Shown in pieces: positions 1 to 7,409 of a stretch of 64,000 nt of DNA (positions are counted from its first letter, which is position 1; every line of letters starts with the position of its first letter). The position numbers were made by a program, and so were the translations under genes. The DNA lies in NCBI RefSeq assembly GCF_009932335.1, contig NZ_BLJF01000001.1, forward strand, positions 3,534,001 through 3,598,000, read 5' to 3'. Under the pieces are notes generated by a model. It was not told where the DNA came from, searched no databases, and worked only from the letters and a program-made list of their open reading frames with translations. The DNA comes from Pseudomonas asiatica. Its GTDB lineage: Bacteria > Pseudomonadota > Gammaproteobacteria > Pseudomonadales > Pseudomonadaceae.

Positions 1-152
1 TGGTCACGCTCGGCCACCTCCACCCCGGGCGCAATCGGCAGCACGGAAAAATCCATGCCCTCGCCCTGCAGCGCCTTGAGGAACAGGCGGCGCTTGTCGG
101 GGCTGAGTTCGATGAAGCGGCGGGCGAGCTTGAGCGTTTGGTCGGCATTCAT
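1..152 (-). CDS. Non-ribosomal peptide synthetase, N-terminal fragment (pyoverdine type)
   Basis: Only the first 50 codons lie in the window; the gene runs off the left edge. The peptide begins MNADQTLKLARRFIELSPDK and continues to an FSVLPIAPGV segment. This matches the start of the condensation domain of pyoverdine side-chain synthetases (PvdI/PvdJ/PvdD type). Such enzymes assemble the siderophore peptide on carrier domains in the cytoplasm. The ATG at 152 gives the family's usual N-terminus. A PvdS-type promoter lies about 40 bases upstream, and pvdE and a SyrP-like hydroxylase lie nearby, which supports the assignment. Which module or residue it adds cannot be told from this fragment. Confidence 0.85.
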   Translation of the reverse strand, partial: MNADQTLKLARRFIELSPDKRRLFLKALQGEGMDFSVLPIAPGVEVAERD

Positions 153-190
153 GTCGAGCGGTGTCCTGGCAGTCGAGCGGTAACTGTCAG

Positions 191-214
191 ACGAAGGTGT
201 GGGGGGTTGATTTA
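191..214 (-). promoter_or_regulatory. PvdS-dependent (iron-starvation) promoter
   Basis: On the minus strand the sequence reads TAAAT, then 16 bases, then CGT. This is the consensus of the iron-starvation box recognised by the ECF sigma factor PvdS/PfrI. CGT ends 38 bases before the NRPS start codon, a normal distance. The siderophore synthetase should therefore be induced by iron limitation. Confidence 0.8.
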
Positions 215-248
215 GTGGCGGGACTGCAGGGCTGTGGCGGTGGCCTTG

Positions 249-346
249 TCGGCCTCTTCGCGGGTAAAACCCACAGGTACACCACAGCTATCGAGGCTTG
301 TGCACTACCTGTGGGAGCGGGCATGCCCGCGAAGAGGCCGGCATTG
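249..346. repeat. REP pair (degenerate left arm)
   Basis: The left arm near 257-288 (TTCGCGGGTAAAACCC) is degenerate. The right arm at 311-346 (CTGTGGGAGCGGGC...GAAGAGGCCGG) is intact. Arms are inverted and flank a short spacer. The pair sits in the 321-base NRPS/effector intergenic region and marks the left border of the accessory effector module. Confidence 0.7.
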
Positions 347-473
347 CCATCAATAAAATCACGTAGTCCAAATCTCTATTCCTTGTAGGACCCTTCCTAA
401 ACCCTCCCCACCCCGAAAATACCCGCCCACAGCCTGCTAGGTTCCTGGCTTCCACCTGAAAAAGAGGCGAGCC

Positions 474-1880
474 ATGAGCATGCGCATGAACATCTTCGGC
501 CGATACCAAGGCCTGGACGGCGACGAAACCAGCACAGGCGCCATTTGCATTGCCAGCCAAGCCAGGGGCCGTGTGCATGGCCGCAACTGGCTACTTCAAG
601 GCGACCCGACCACACCCTGCCCGCTATGTGGACAAGCGGGCACCATCGTCGAGGGCGAAGTCCGCTGGCGGCAGGATGGTATTCCCACGGCTCTGGACGG
701 AGCACTGGTGCAATGCGGGTGCCCACAGGGCAGCAATCGCCTGGTTGCAAGTGGGTACGCACCTCCGGCTTCGCGCAGGGCACCCGCACCTGAGCCTGTT
801 CGTGAGGCACCAGCACAGGCCCGGACGGGTAACCCGGCAAGAAGTACCTATCAGCCTGAGGTGGTTCAGCCCTCGCCCACCCCTCAAGGCATGGAGCCCG
901 GTTTCTACATCGTTCCGCGCTGCATGACGTATCAGGAAATCCTGGCAGAACTGGGCGCGCCGCAGGCCAACCTGCCTCGGTCGATTCTGGAGCGGCTGAA
1001 CCCGACCTATCAGCAGGGGTTCAAGGCGGGCGAGATCTTTGTCATTGGCGATGGTTTGAGGCGCCCGGTGTGCACTCGGGAAGAACTGTCTGCGATGAGT
1101 GCAGCAAAACAAGCTCGTGAAGCACTGGCGGAACTGACGCCCGAAGAGGCGGAATTCATGATGCGCCATCAAGCCGAGATTGCTGCGTTGCTCAGCGATG
1201 TGAGCCTGGCGATGGGGGTGAGCGAGGCGATGGTTGCCAAGTCGCTGGATGAACTCAGCACCATTTTGAAAAAAATCGAAGAGCTCCATAAAGTCCAATT
1301 CGTCAAGCACGGACATCTTCGGCACCCTGAGTTCTTTGCAGAACGTCAAAAGCTGTTCACGCAATTGAGTGCAAACTTGAATGCGACCCTTCTAAAAAAA
1401 CACCTCAATCTCGGAAACTATGAAAGTCTGCGCCGGGACTTGGGAATTTCTTCGAGAAGCTTGGTGCACCACTGGAGCAAAGCGGGAGGACCGACACATA
1501 TCCCTGGCTACTCGACACACTTAGACAAGCTGGCCAAGCTGGCTAAATATTTAAAAGCCGGAGGGCGTGTTGGCATTACTATTGGCGGTGGCGGATCTGC
1601 CCTGAAAATTTCAGAGGTGTGCAAAGAGGGCAACACAAATGCCTGTAAAAAAGTCAGCGTTTCTGAGGCAGGTAATTTCTCCGGTGGCTTAGCTGGTGGC
1701 TGGTTGGCAGGAAAAATTGCGGGCAGAATCTCTGCGAAGGTTTGCTGGAGAGTCGGACCCTACGCCGTAGCATGCGGAATAGTGATCACTGGTGGAGGCG
1801 CCTTGGCCGGCAGCATCGGTGGTATGGAAGCGGGTGAGGAGTTCGGAGAATTAGTCTTCGAGGTCTTTGGAGATGATTGA
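474..1880 (+). CDS. PAAR-type type VI secretion effector, putative membrane-targeting toxin
   Basis: This 468-residue protein has three parts. Residues about 5-95 resemble a PAAR domain (segments ASQARGRVHGRNWLL, PCPLCGQAG and VQCGCPQGS), which caps the T6SS spike. A Pro-rich linker and a helical middle region (about 140-340) follow. The C-terminal ~100 residues are very glycine-rich with short hydrophobic stretches (GGLAGGWLAGKIAG, IVITGGGALAGSIGGMEAG), a glycine-zipper pattern common in pore-forming toxins. The ATG at 474 has an AGAGG ribosome site. Base composition becomes clearly more A/T-rich toward the 3' end, suggesting acquired DNA. Two membrane-protein genes follow directly, as expected for effector-immunity pairs. 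No tss structural genes are in the window. PAAR identity is fairly sure; the toxic activity is inferred. Confidence 0.7.
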   Translation: MSMRMNIFGRYQGLDGDETSTGAICIASQARGRVHGRNWLLQGDPTTPCPLCGQAGTIVEGEVRWRQDGIPTALDGALVQCGCPQGSNRLVASGYAPPASRRAPAPEPVREAPAQARTGNPARSTYQPEVVQPSPTPQGMEPGFYIVPRCMTYQEILAELGAPQANLPRSILERLNPTYQQGFKAGEIFVIGDGLRRPVCTREELSAMSAAKQAREALAELTPEEAEFMMRHQAEIAALLSDVSLAMGVSEAMVAKSLDELSTILKKIEELHKVQFVKHGHLRHPEFFAERQKLFTQLSANLNATLLKKHLNLGNYESLRRDLGISSRSLVHHWSKAGGPTHIPGYSTHLDKLAKLAKYLKAGGRVGITIGGGGSALKISEVCKEGNTNACKKVSVSEAGNFSGGLAGGWLAGKIAGRISAKVCWRVGPYAVACGIVITGGGALAGSIGGMEAGEEFGELVFEVFGDD

Positions 1881-2259
1881 TTACCTTGACGTAAAACTAA
1901 GACTATTTCTGTTAGGCACTCCTATCTGCCTCGCCTTAATCGGGCTTGTATCTGACCTTCACATTGCGTGCTCTCGCCAATATAAAGAAATGACTTCAGC
2001 ACTCCAACGGAGCGCGTGCCTTCCATTTGCGACCGGCATGTGGGGAGAGAAAAAAATAGGTTCCAGAATTCTAGTTATTTCTGTAATCGCTGGCGCCATT
2101 GGGTCCCCCGCCTCAAGCATTCGCAGCGGGCTATTGGATGAGCAAGACCATTTACAATTCCCTGAGAAGTTAAGAAGAAAAATTCTTATTGCATCATCAC
2201 TAAACACCATCGGCATCGCTTGGATAGCCATCTATTACCTGATGAAACTGCTAGACTGA
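1873..2259 (+). CDS. Small membrane protein, putative immunity protein
   Basis: This 128-residue protein has three likely membrane segments: about residues 11-30 (FLLGTPICLALIGLVSDL), 60-78 (ILVISVIAGAIGS) and 104-126 (ASSLNTIGIAWIAIYYLM). I chose the ATG at 1873, which overlaps the effector's stop and lies nine bases after GAGG; a TTG at 1867 is an alternative. Overlap with the effector shows translational coupling, the usual arrangement for a cognate immunity gene. The A/T-rich composition matches the effector's 3' end. I recognise no named family. A protector against a membrane toxin should sit in the inner membrane, which fits. Confidence 0.55.
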   Translation: MIDYLDVKLRLFLLGTPICLALIGLVSDLHIACSRQYKEMTSALQRSACLPFATGMWGEKKIGSRILVISVIAGAIGSPASSIRSGLLDEQDHLQFPEKLRRKILIASSLNTIGIAWIAIYYLMKLLD

Positions 2260-2271
2260 GAGACAAAACAG

Positions 2272-2871
2272 ATGAACTCAAATCTTTCATATAACACCGA
2301 ACCTCAAGCAAACCGGCGCATTCAAAAACACCGACTTCACGTAGTCTCTACATCGAAGCTGATCACCATGACCTGCTTAACCTGGGGCCTTTATATACCC
2401 TATTGGAGCTATTGCCACTGGAGACTTATCCGAGGACAAAGCGGGTTCGCTCTAATCCCGTTGCTCTGCGGCGTGTTTGGCTCTTTCTTGATTTACCCCC
2501 TAATGAAAAGAGCAATCACCTATAGCAAAGAATTGGATCTGACCGTCGAAGGTACAGCGCTTGGAGTGACATTGAGATATTGGGTACCTTACCTGCTCTT
2601 CGTGAGCTGGCAATTCTGGGCACCCGACCAGCCGGAGGAAAGCCAATCGCTCTATAACATGTTCATGCTGCCGCTCGCGCTTCTGGTCACGTCTGTGACT
2701 TTAACCTTGGTAGCGCTGGTGCAAATTCAGCAAGCAGCCAACGCTTATGAAGGTGACCCAACAGGTCTGCGGAACGCTCAAATTACTTGGGCAAACGGGC
2801 TATGGATAATTATCAGCTGGTCGCCCTCCGCCGCTCTACTTGCACTAATTTCTCATTATGCCAACCACTAA
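2272..2871 (+). CDS. Multi-pass membrane protein, possible second immunity or accessory protein
   Basis: This 199-residue protein starts 12 bases after the previous gene (ATG 2272, GAGAGAC upstream). It has a soluble N-terminus and about four or five hydrophobic segments: ITMTCLTWGLYIPYWSYC, FALIPLLCGVFGSFLIYP, YWVPYLLFVSWQFW, MLPLALLVTSVTLTLVALV and GLWIIISWSPSAALLALIS. It shares the A/T-rich base use of its neighbour and lies in the same transcription unit as the PAAR effector. No family is recognised with confidence. It may be a second immunity protein or a helper; its role is inferred from position only. Confidence 0.5.
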   Translation: MNSNLSYNTEPQANRRIQKHRLHVVSTSKLITMTCLTWGLYIPYWSYCHWRLIRGQSGFALIPLLCGVFGSFLIYPLMKRAITYSKELDLTVEGTALGVTLRYWVPYLLFVSWQFWAPDQPEESQSLYNMFMLPLALLVTSVTLTLVALVQIQQAANAYEGDPTGLRNAQITWANGLWIIISWSPSAALLALISHYANH

Positions 2872-2903
2872 ATGACGTAAAGGTCGGTTTGCCACTGATT
2901 GTA

Positions 2904-3031
2904 TGGCACCGGCTGCGCCGGTGTTCGCGGGCACGCCCGCTCCCACAGGAGTTGTGCATACCCTGCGGCATTCTGCTTAACCTGAGGCATGCACAATCCC
3001 TGTAGGAGCGGCTTTAGCCGCGAAAGGGCCA
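2904..3031. repeat. REP pair
   Basis: A left arm near 2921-2950 (TTCGCGGGCACGCCCGCTCCC) and an inverted right arm at 3001-3030 (TGTAGGAGCGGCTTTAGCCG) lie between the convergent immunity gene and the DUF3077 gene. They mark the right border of the effector module. Confidence 0.75.
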
Positions 3032-3049
3032 GCCCAGTCAATACAAGGA

Positions 3050-3310
3050 TCAGCGCAGCAAACCCAACTCGGCATCATCCAGCAGCGCCTTGGCCATGGC
3101 TGCAAAGTAATGCGAAGCCCAGAGCATCTGCTGATCGCCGTCCATCAAACCGGTCAGTGACAAGTCGCGTGCATAGCCCATCAACTCCGAGGCTTGCTCC
3201 CGGGCGCTGCGGCAGGGGATGCCCTCAGCGATACGGAACAGCGGATGGGTTTGGCCTTCGCCTTGGTAGAAGTAGGTGACACCGGGGGTGGTTTTGGTTT
3301 CGTCGGTCAT
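3050..3310 (-). CDS. DUF3077 family protein
   Basis: This 86-residue protein contains HPLFRIAEGIPCRSAREQASELM and SHYFAAMAKALLDDA. They match the pattern of DUF3077 proteins, which are common and often multicopy in P. putida: PLF..EG.P...A.EQAS.L, then HY...MAKAL.DD. No catalytic residues are evident and the function is unknown. I chose the ATG at 3310; no good ribosome site is visible, so an upstream in-frame start (up to 3508) cannot be excluded. A complex palindromic region lies directly upstream and may control it. Confidence 0.7.
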   Translation of the reverse strand: MTDETKTTPGVTYFYQGEGQTHPLFRIAEGIPCRSAREQASELMGYARDLSLTGLMDGDQQMLWASHYFAAMAKALLDDAELGLLR

Positions 3311-3317
3311 GGAATGG

Positions 3318-3480
3318 TCATCATATGAGTTATGTGCCACCCGTCCGTTTCCACACATTGGGGTGACAGCTGCACACGGGGTGGAAAACCAGGCATATGA
3401 TGAACCCGGTAGGCCCGAAAGCCTCCCGCGTACAGCTGTCGTGTCAACAATCATCATATGTCTTGCCAGGTTTCCACACC
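3318..3480. promoter_or_regulatory. Repeated/palindromic motif cluster upstream of the DUF3077 gene
   Basis: TCATCATATG occurs at 3318-3327 and 3451-3460 and inverted (CATATGATGA) at 3394-3403. TTTCCAC occurs at 3348-3354 and 3471-3477 and inverted (GTGGAAA) at 3381-3387. The first two sets form a nested inverted repeat of about 86 bases; the third repeats it in direct orientation. CAGCTG lies between sets, at 3367 and 3433. This looks like a multi-site operator or a recombination site; no known regulator is assigned. Confidence 0.5.
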
Positions 3481-3658
3481 CGATCGCTGAACCGTCAGCG
3501 ACAGGCAAAGCCTAGAGTGCGGGATTTGCAGGAACAATCAGACGCGTGTCGACAGAGGTTGTAGGGTATTTCGCAGGGGGTGGAGTTGCCAGTCCCGAGG
3601 CGTAGGAAGAGTCTGGGATTTTTGTAGGTTGCTGGGGGCATGTCTTGAGAATGCGTCA

Positions 3659-3961
3659 GGGCTGACAGGTGTTCGCCATGACAGGTTCAGCGCCTATGAG
3701 ATCGAGCGCCGCCCGCGCGGCGCATCGCGAGCGAAGCTCGCTCCTACATCTGTTTCGGGCCAATTATTCCTGAGGCATTGGCGCGCGGCCCCTTGGCGTT
3801 CGACTGGATATCGTGTGGGACAAACAAGGCGGCCGCGCGCGCTGGCACAGGCAATACTGGCCCGAAACAAATGTAGGAGCGAGCTTCGCTCGCGATGCGC
3901 CGCGCGGGCGGCGCTCGATCTCATAGGCGCTGAACCTGTCATGGCGAACACCTGTCAGCCC
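3659..3961. repeat. 303-bp inverted-repeat element with embedded REP (copy 1)
   Basis: Two near-perfect 104-bp arms (3659-3762 and 3858-3961) are inverted around a 95-bp centre. Arms contain CTATGAGATCGAGCGCCGCC and CGCGAGCGAAGCTCGCTCC and end inward at TTTCGGGCCA. The centre carries TGGGACAAACAAGGCGG. The outer end of the right arm reaches the last codons of the downstream hydroxylase gene. A second family member lies at 37383-37667. No open reading frame is credible inside. The remaining stretch 3481-3658 shows nothing I can name. Confidence 0.85.
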
Positions 3962-4938
3962 AACACCTCCCTATGCCCCTGCGCCATCGCCACCACTACC
4001 TTGCGCTTGCCGGTAAACGGCGACCGCGCATGCGCCGCGAGCATGTTATCCAGCATCAGCACATCGTTCTCCAGCCAAGGGAAGCTAATGGTGCATTCAT
4101 CCAGCACCCCACGCACTTCATCGAGCAGCGAATCCTCGATGGTCGTACCGTCGCCGTAATACACGTTACGCGGCAGGTCCTCTTCCTCGACGATGTCCAT
4201 CAACGACTCGCGCACTTCTGGCTGCAGGTTCGACACATGGAACAGGTGCGCCTGGTTGAACCACACGTCCTCCCCGGTCACCGGGTGACGCGCCACCACC
4301 TGGCAGCGCTGACGGGTGCGCAATTCGCCGTCATCCTTCCAGATGCACTCGATGGCATGCGCCCGGCAATAGGCCTCGACCTGGCGCGGGTCCTCAGTGT
4401 TGAACACCTGCGACCATTCCACATCAAGGCCGTTGCCGTAGTTGCGCACGTACATCAGCCCCTTCTCCACCAGCCGCTCACGAATACGCACCGGCATGCG
4501 CCGGTAAACCTCGCGGCTGTCGGCAATCGGCGTCTGGCCACCGGTCTCGGCGGGGATCACGCTGTAGAACCAGATCTTCATCGGCCATTCCAGGGTATAG
4601 GCCTGCTCGTTGTGCAGGGGGATGCTCTGGTGCGCCGGGTACTCGGTGGAGGTGTACACCCCCTTGGTCACGTTGCTGCGCGGGGTGGAGCCAAATTCGT
4701 AATTGAGCAACGGGTGGCCGAAAGAAGCGGCGAACTGGCGGAAAGCTTCGGCACCACCCACCTCGAACCCGCGAAACAGGATGCCGCCGGCCTGCAGCAG
4801 GTGCCGGTCCACCAGCGGCTGCAATTCGGCAAAGGCTTCCAGCAGGTCGATACCCGGCTCCGGCGCGCGTACCAGCAGCGGCAGGTTGCCGCGCGCGGCG
4901 TCCAAGGGTTCGATCGCAAAGCTCAGCAGTTCACTCAT
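3955..4938 (-). CDS. TauD/SyrP-like Fe(II)/2-oxoglutarate dioxygenase, probable pyoverdine aspartate hydroxylase
   Basis: This 327-residue protein has the TauD/TfdA fold signature. H109-x-E111 (PLHNEQAYTLEWP) and a distal H303 (AAHARSPF) would bind iron, and R312 would bind 2-oxoglutarate. SyrP-like members of this family hydroxylate aspartate held on NRPS carrier domains. In P. putida-type pyoverdines such an enzyme is expected to make beta-hydroxyaspartate. Its place between a pyoverdine synthetase and pvdE supports that role. It is divergent from the azurin gene. A near-consensus PvdS box lies upstream at 5014-5037. The REP-containing element at 3659-3961 touches its stop codon. Confidence 0.8.
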   Translation of the reverse strand: MSELLSFAIEPLDAARGNLPLLVRAPEPGIDLLEAFAELQPLVDRHLLQAGGILFRGFEVGGAEAFRQFAASFGHPLLNYEFGSTPRSNVTKGVYTSTEYPAHQSIPLHNEQAYTLEWPMKIWFYSVIPAETGGQTPIADSREVYRRMPVRIRERLVEKGLMYVRNYGNGLDVEWSQVFNTEDPRQVEAYCRAHAIECIWKDDGELRTRQRCQVVARHPVTGEDVWFNQAHLFHVSNLQPEVRESLMDIVEEEDLPRNVYYGDGTTIEDSLLDEVRGVLDECTISFPWLENDVLMLDNMLAAHARSPFTGKRKVVVAMAQGHREVLG

Positions 4939-5013
4939 GTCCGGTCACCTCAAGCCAGGGCCGCATAGGCGGCGAAATCGGGATGCGCGCCATGTCGGCG
5001 CCTGACTGAATGA

Positions 5014-5037
5014 ACGAGCGGGCGATGGGGAAATTCA
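5014..5037 (-). promoter_or_regulatory. Possible PvdS-type promoter (one mismatch) for the hydroxylase
   Basis: The minus strand reads TGAAT, 16 bases, CGT, one base off the TAAAT-N16-CGT consensus. It lies 75 bases upstream of the hydroxylase ATG, farther than usual. A single candidate of this strength could arise by chance; context alone lends it weight. Confidence 0.4.
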
Positions 5038-5056
5038 CCTGGGCCGCACACACAGG

Positions 5057-5080
5057 TAAAGCCGGCGCGCGCCGGTTCGT
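5057..5080 (+). promoter_or_regulatory. Probable PvdS-type promoter for the azurin-pvdE unit
   Basis: TAAAG at 5057-5061, exactly 16 bases, then CGT at 5078-5080. This is one base from the PvdS consensus. CGT ends 39 bases before the azurin ATG, almost the same spacing as the canonical box in front of the NRPS (38). The 16-base spacer is itself a GC palindrome. Confidence 0.6.
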
Positions 5081-5119
5081 CTGAACGATGTGCACCCTTC
5101 TATCGCCCAGGAACCGTAC

Positions 5120-5569
5120 ATGACTCGCCAGCTTCTGCTCCTCGCCCTGCTCGCCGTGGCCCCTGCCGCGTGGTCGGCAGAGCCATGCGCCGTGGAAATC
5201 CATGGCACCGACCAGATGACCTTCGACAAGGCCGCCATCACCGTGCCCAAGGCTTGCGCCGTGTTCACCGTCACGCTCACCCACCCTGGCGACATGCCGA
5301 AGAACGTGATGGGCCACAACTGGGTGCTGAGTACCCAGGCCGACATGCAAGGCGTGCTCGACGACGGCCAGAAAGCCGGCGAGGCACTGGACTACGTGAA
5401 GCCCGGCGACACCCGGGTGCTCGCCCACACCCGCCTGATCGGCGGCGGTGAAACAGACAGCATCAGCCTCGACGTCCGGTCGCTGAAGGCAGGTACCGCG
5501 TACAGCTTCTACTGCTCGTTCCCGTTCCACGGCACCTTGATGAAAGGCTCCCTGACCCTCGGCAGCTGA
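5120..5569 (+). CDS. azu: Azurin (blue copper electron-transfer protein)
   Basis: The 149-residue precursor begins [20 protein letters not shown], a Sec signal peptide cleaved before EPCAVEI. The mature part carries the type-1 copper ligands: His in VMGHNWVL, then Cys, His and Met in [13 protein letters not shown]. The disulphide cysteines (PCAVEI, KACAVF) are present. It shuttles electrons in the periplasm. I chose ATG 5120 because it gives the signal peptide at once; an in-frame start 30 bases upstream adds no family residues. It lies 33 bases before pvdE behind a PvdS-like promoter, an unusual place for azurin. It may serve copper- or oxidase-linked steps of periplasmic pyoverdine maturation; that link is inference. 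Confidence 0.92.
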   Translation: MTRQLLLLALLAVAPAAWSAEPCAVEIHGTDQMTFDKAAITVPKACAVFTVTLTHPGDMPKNVMGHNWVLSTQADMQGVLDDGQKAGEALDYVKPGDTRVLAHTRLIGGGETDSISLDVRSLKAGTAYSFYCSFPFHGTLMKGSLTLGS

Positions 5570-5602
5570 CCCGCCCCCACCTCACCAGCGAGATCACGCT
5601 TC

Positions 5603-7255
5603 ATGAAAACCTCCTCCCCCGGGGCCATCCGCGAATTGCTGGGCCTGCTGAAACCCTACCGCCCGGCGGTAATCGTCTCGGTGCTGCTGGGCATGCTCGG
5701 CGGCCTGGCCGTGACCGCCCTGCTGGCCACCGTCAACCAGGGCCTGCATGCCGCTGGCGGCATGAGCCAGGGCGTGATCCTGGCATTCGCCGGCCTGTGC
5801 GTGCTGGCCCTGGTCAGCAGCGTGGCGGCCGACAGCGGCACCAACTACGTTGGGCAGAAAGTCATCGCCAGGCTGCGCAAGGACCTCGGCGCCAAGGTGC
5901 TGTCAGCGCCGATCGAGCAGATCGAGCGCTACCGCACCCATCGCCTGATCCCGGTGCTGACCCGCGACGTCGACACCATCAGCGACTTTGCCTTCGCCTT
6001 CGCCCCGCTGGCCATCTCGCTCACCACCGTGACTGGCTGCATGGCCTACCTGGCCTGGCTGTCGTGGCCGATCTTCCTCATCACCCTGGCGGCCATCGGC
6101 ATTGGCAGTGGCATCCAGTACGTGGCCAGGCAGAAAGGCGTGGCCGGCTTCAACGCCGCCCGCGATGCCGAAGACAACCTGCAGAAGCACTACTCGGCCA
6201 TCGCCGAGGGCGCCAAGGAGCTGCGCATCGACCGCCGCCGCCGCCACGCCATGCTGACCCGTAACATCCAGGGCACCGCCGACTTCATCGCCAACACCCA
6301 TATCCGCGCCATCAACATCTTCGTCGCGGCCAAGAGCCTGGGGTCGATGCTGTTCTTCGTGGTCATCGGCCTGACCCTGGCCCTGCAATCGCTATGGCCG
6401 AGCAACGACCCGGCGGTGATGAGCGGCTTCGTGCTGGTGCTGCTGTACATGAAAGGCCCGCTGGAAACCTTGATCGGCAACCTGCCGATCCTCGGCCGCG
6501 CCCAGGTGGCGTTCCGCCGCATTGCCGACCTGTCCGAGCGCTTCTCCTCGCCCGAGCCGCACCTGCTGCTGGAGCCGCCGGTCAAGCGCACCGCCCCGGC
6601 CAGCGCGCACCTGGAACTGCACAACGTCGAGTACGCCTACCCGCCGGTGGACGGCAACGAGCCGTTCCGCGTGGGGCCGGTGAACCTGAGCATCGAACCG
6701 GGCGAGATCCTGTTCATCGTCGGCGAGAACGGCTGCGGCAAGACTTCGCTGATCAAGCTGCTGCTCGGCCTATACACCCCGCAACGCGGCGAAGTGCGCC
6801 TGAACGGCAAGGCCGTCGGCCCGGAGGGGCTGGATGACTATCGCCAGCTGTTCACCACGGTGTTCGCCGACTACTACCTGTTCGACGACCTGCCCGAGCA
6901 TGAACACAGCCTGCCCAGTGATGCCACGCGCTACCTCGAGCGGCTGGAGATCGCCCACAAGGTGAGCGTACGCGACGGTGCCTTTACCACCACCGACCTG
7001 TCGACCGGCCAGCGCAAGCGCCTGGCACTGGTCAATGCCTGGCTGGACGGGCGACCGGTGCTGGTGTTCGACGAATGGGCGGCGGACCAGGACCCGACCT
7101 TCCGCCGGGTGTTCTACACCGAGCTGCTGCCGGACCTGAAGCGTTTGGGCAAGACCATCATCGTGATTTCGCATGATGACCGGTATTTCGATACGGCGGA
7201 CAAGGTGGTGCACCTTAGCCGGGGGAAAGTGGTGGAGGCGTTGGAGCCGGCTTGA
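5603..7255 (+). CDS. pvdE: Pyoverdine precursor exporter PvdE, cyclic-peptide ABC transporter
   Basis: This 550-residue fused ABC transporter matches PvdE in length. The N-terminal half is a six-helix membrane domain (VIVSVLLGMLGGLAV through MLFFVVIGLTLALQSLW). The C-terminal ATPase has Walker A GENGCGKT (374-381), signature LSTGQ and Walker B VLVFDEWAAD, followed by the H-loop VISHDD. PvdE moves the acylated pyoverdine precursor from cytoplasm to periplasm for maturation. The gene follows azurin by 33 bases on the same strand, so the two are probably co-transcribed. The Walker B region has DEW instead of the more usual DE-P, as in this subfamily. Confidence 0.92.
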   Translation: MKTSSPGAIRELLGLLKPYRPAVIVSVLLGMLGGLAVTALLATVNQGLHAAGGMSQGVILAFAGLCVLALVSSVAADSGTNYVGQKVIARLRKDLGAKVLSAPIEQIERYRTHRLIPVLTRDVDTISDFAFAFAPLAISLTTVTGCMAYLAWLSWPIFLITLAAIGIGSGIQYVARQKGVAGFNAARDAEDNLQKHYSAIAEGAKELRIDRRRRHAMLTRNIQGTADFIANTHIRAINIFVAAKSLGSMLFFVVIGLTLALQSLWPSNDPAVMSGFVLVLLYMKGPLETLIGNLPILGRAQVAFRRIADLSERFSSPEPHLLLEPPVKRTAPASAHLELHNVEYAYPPVDGNEPFRVGPVNLSIEPGEILFIVGENGCGKTSLIKLLLGLYTPQRGEVRLNGKAVGPEGLDDYRQLFTTVFADYYLFDDLPEHEHSLPSDATRYLERLEIAHKVSVRDGAFTTTDLSTGQRKRLALVNAWLDGRPVLVFDEWAADQDPTFRRVFYTELLPDLKRLGKTIIVISHDDRYFDTADKVVHLSRGKVVEALEPA

Positions 7256-7295
7256 GGCAGCAAAGGGGGGCTGCGCGCCCCTCATCCACCACAAT

Positions 7296-7390
7296 CTATA
7301 ATCGTTCTATAGTCTGTCTATAATTCCCTATAAACACCGCGCCTCTCAGATCTATAATGCCTCTATAATCCATCTATAATCGACTATAAA
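7296..7390. promoter_or_regulatory. Two parallel arrays of phased CTATAAT heptamers
   Basis: CTATAAT-like heptamers start at 7296, 7307, 7318, 7328 and again at 7352, 7363, 7374, 7384. Each array has spacings 11-11-10 and ends in CTATAAA; only the second copy (CTATAGT) deviates elsewhere. The arrays repeat with a 56-base offset. Spacing near the DNA helical pitch puts all sites of an array on one face. The last copy ends 19 bases before the ATPase ATG. This resembles iterons or a cooperative operator; some copies could also act as -10 boxes. Confidence 0.75.
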
Positions 7391-7409
7391 TTGAAACGGA
7401 GGGGCCGAG

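Noticed and set aside
4939..5119. C-terminal remnant of an NRPS upstream of the hydroxylase (a frame ending AHPDFAAYAALA)
   Set aside because: No conserved carrier or condensation motif; the same bases are better explained as the divergent promoter region.
7296..7390. CRISPR-like array
   Set aside because: Units are only 7 bases with 3-4 base gaps; there are no spacers of CRISPR size and no cas genes.
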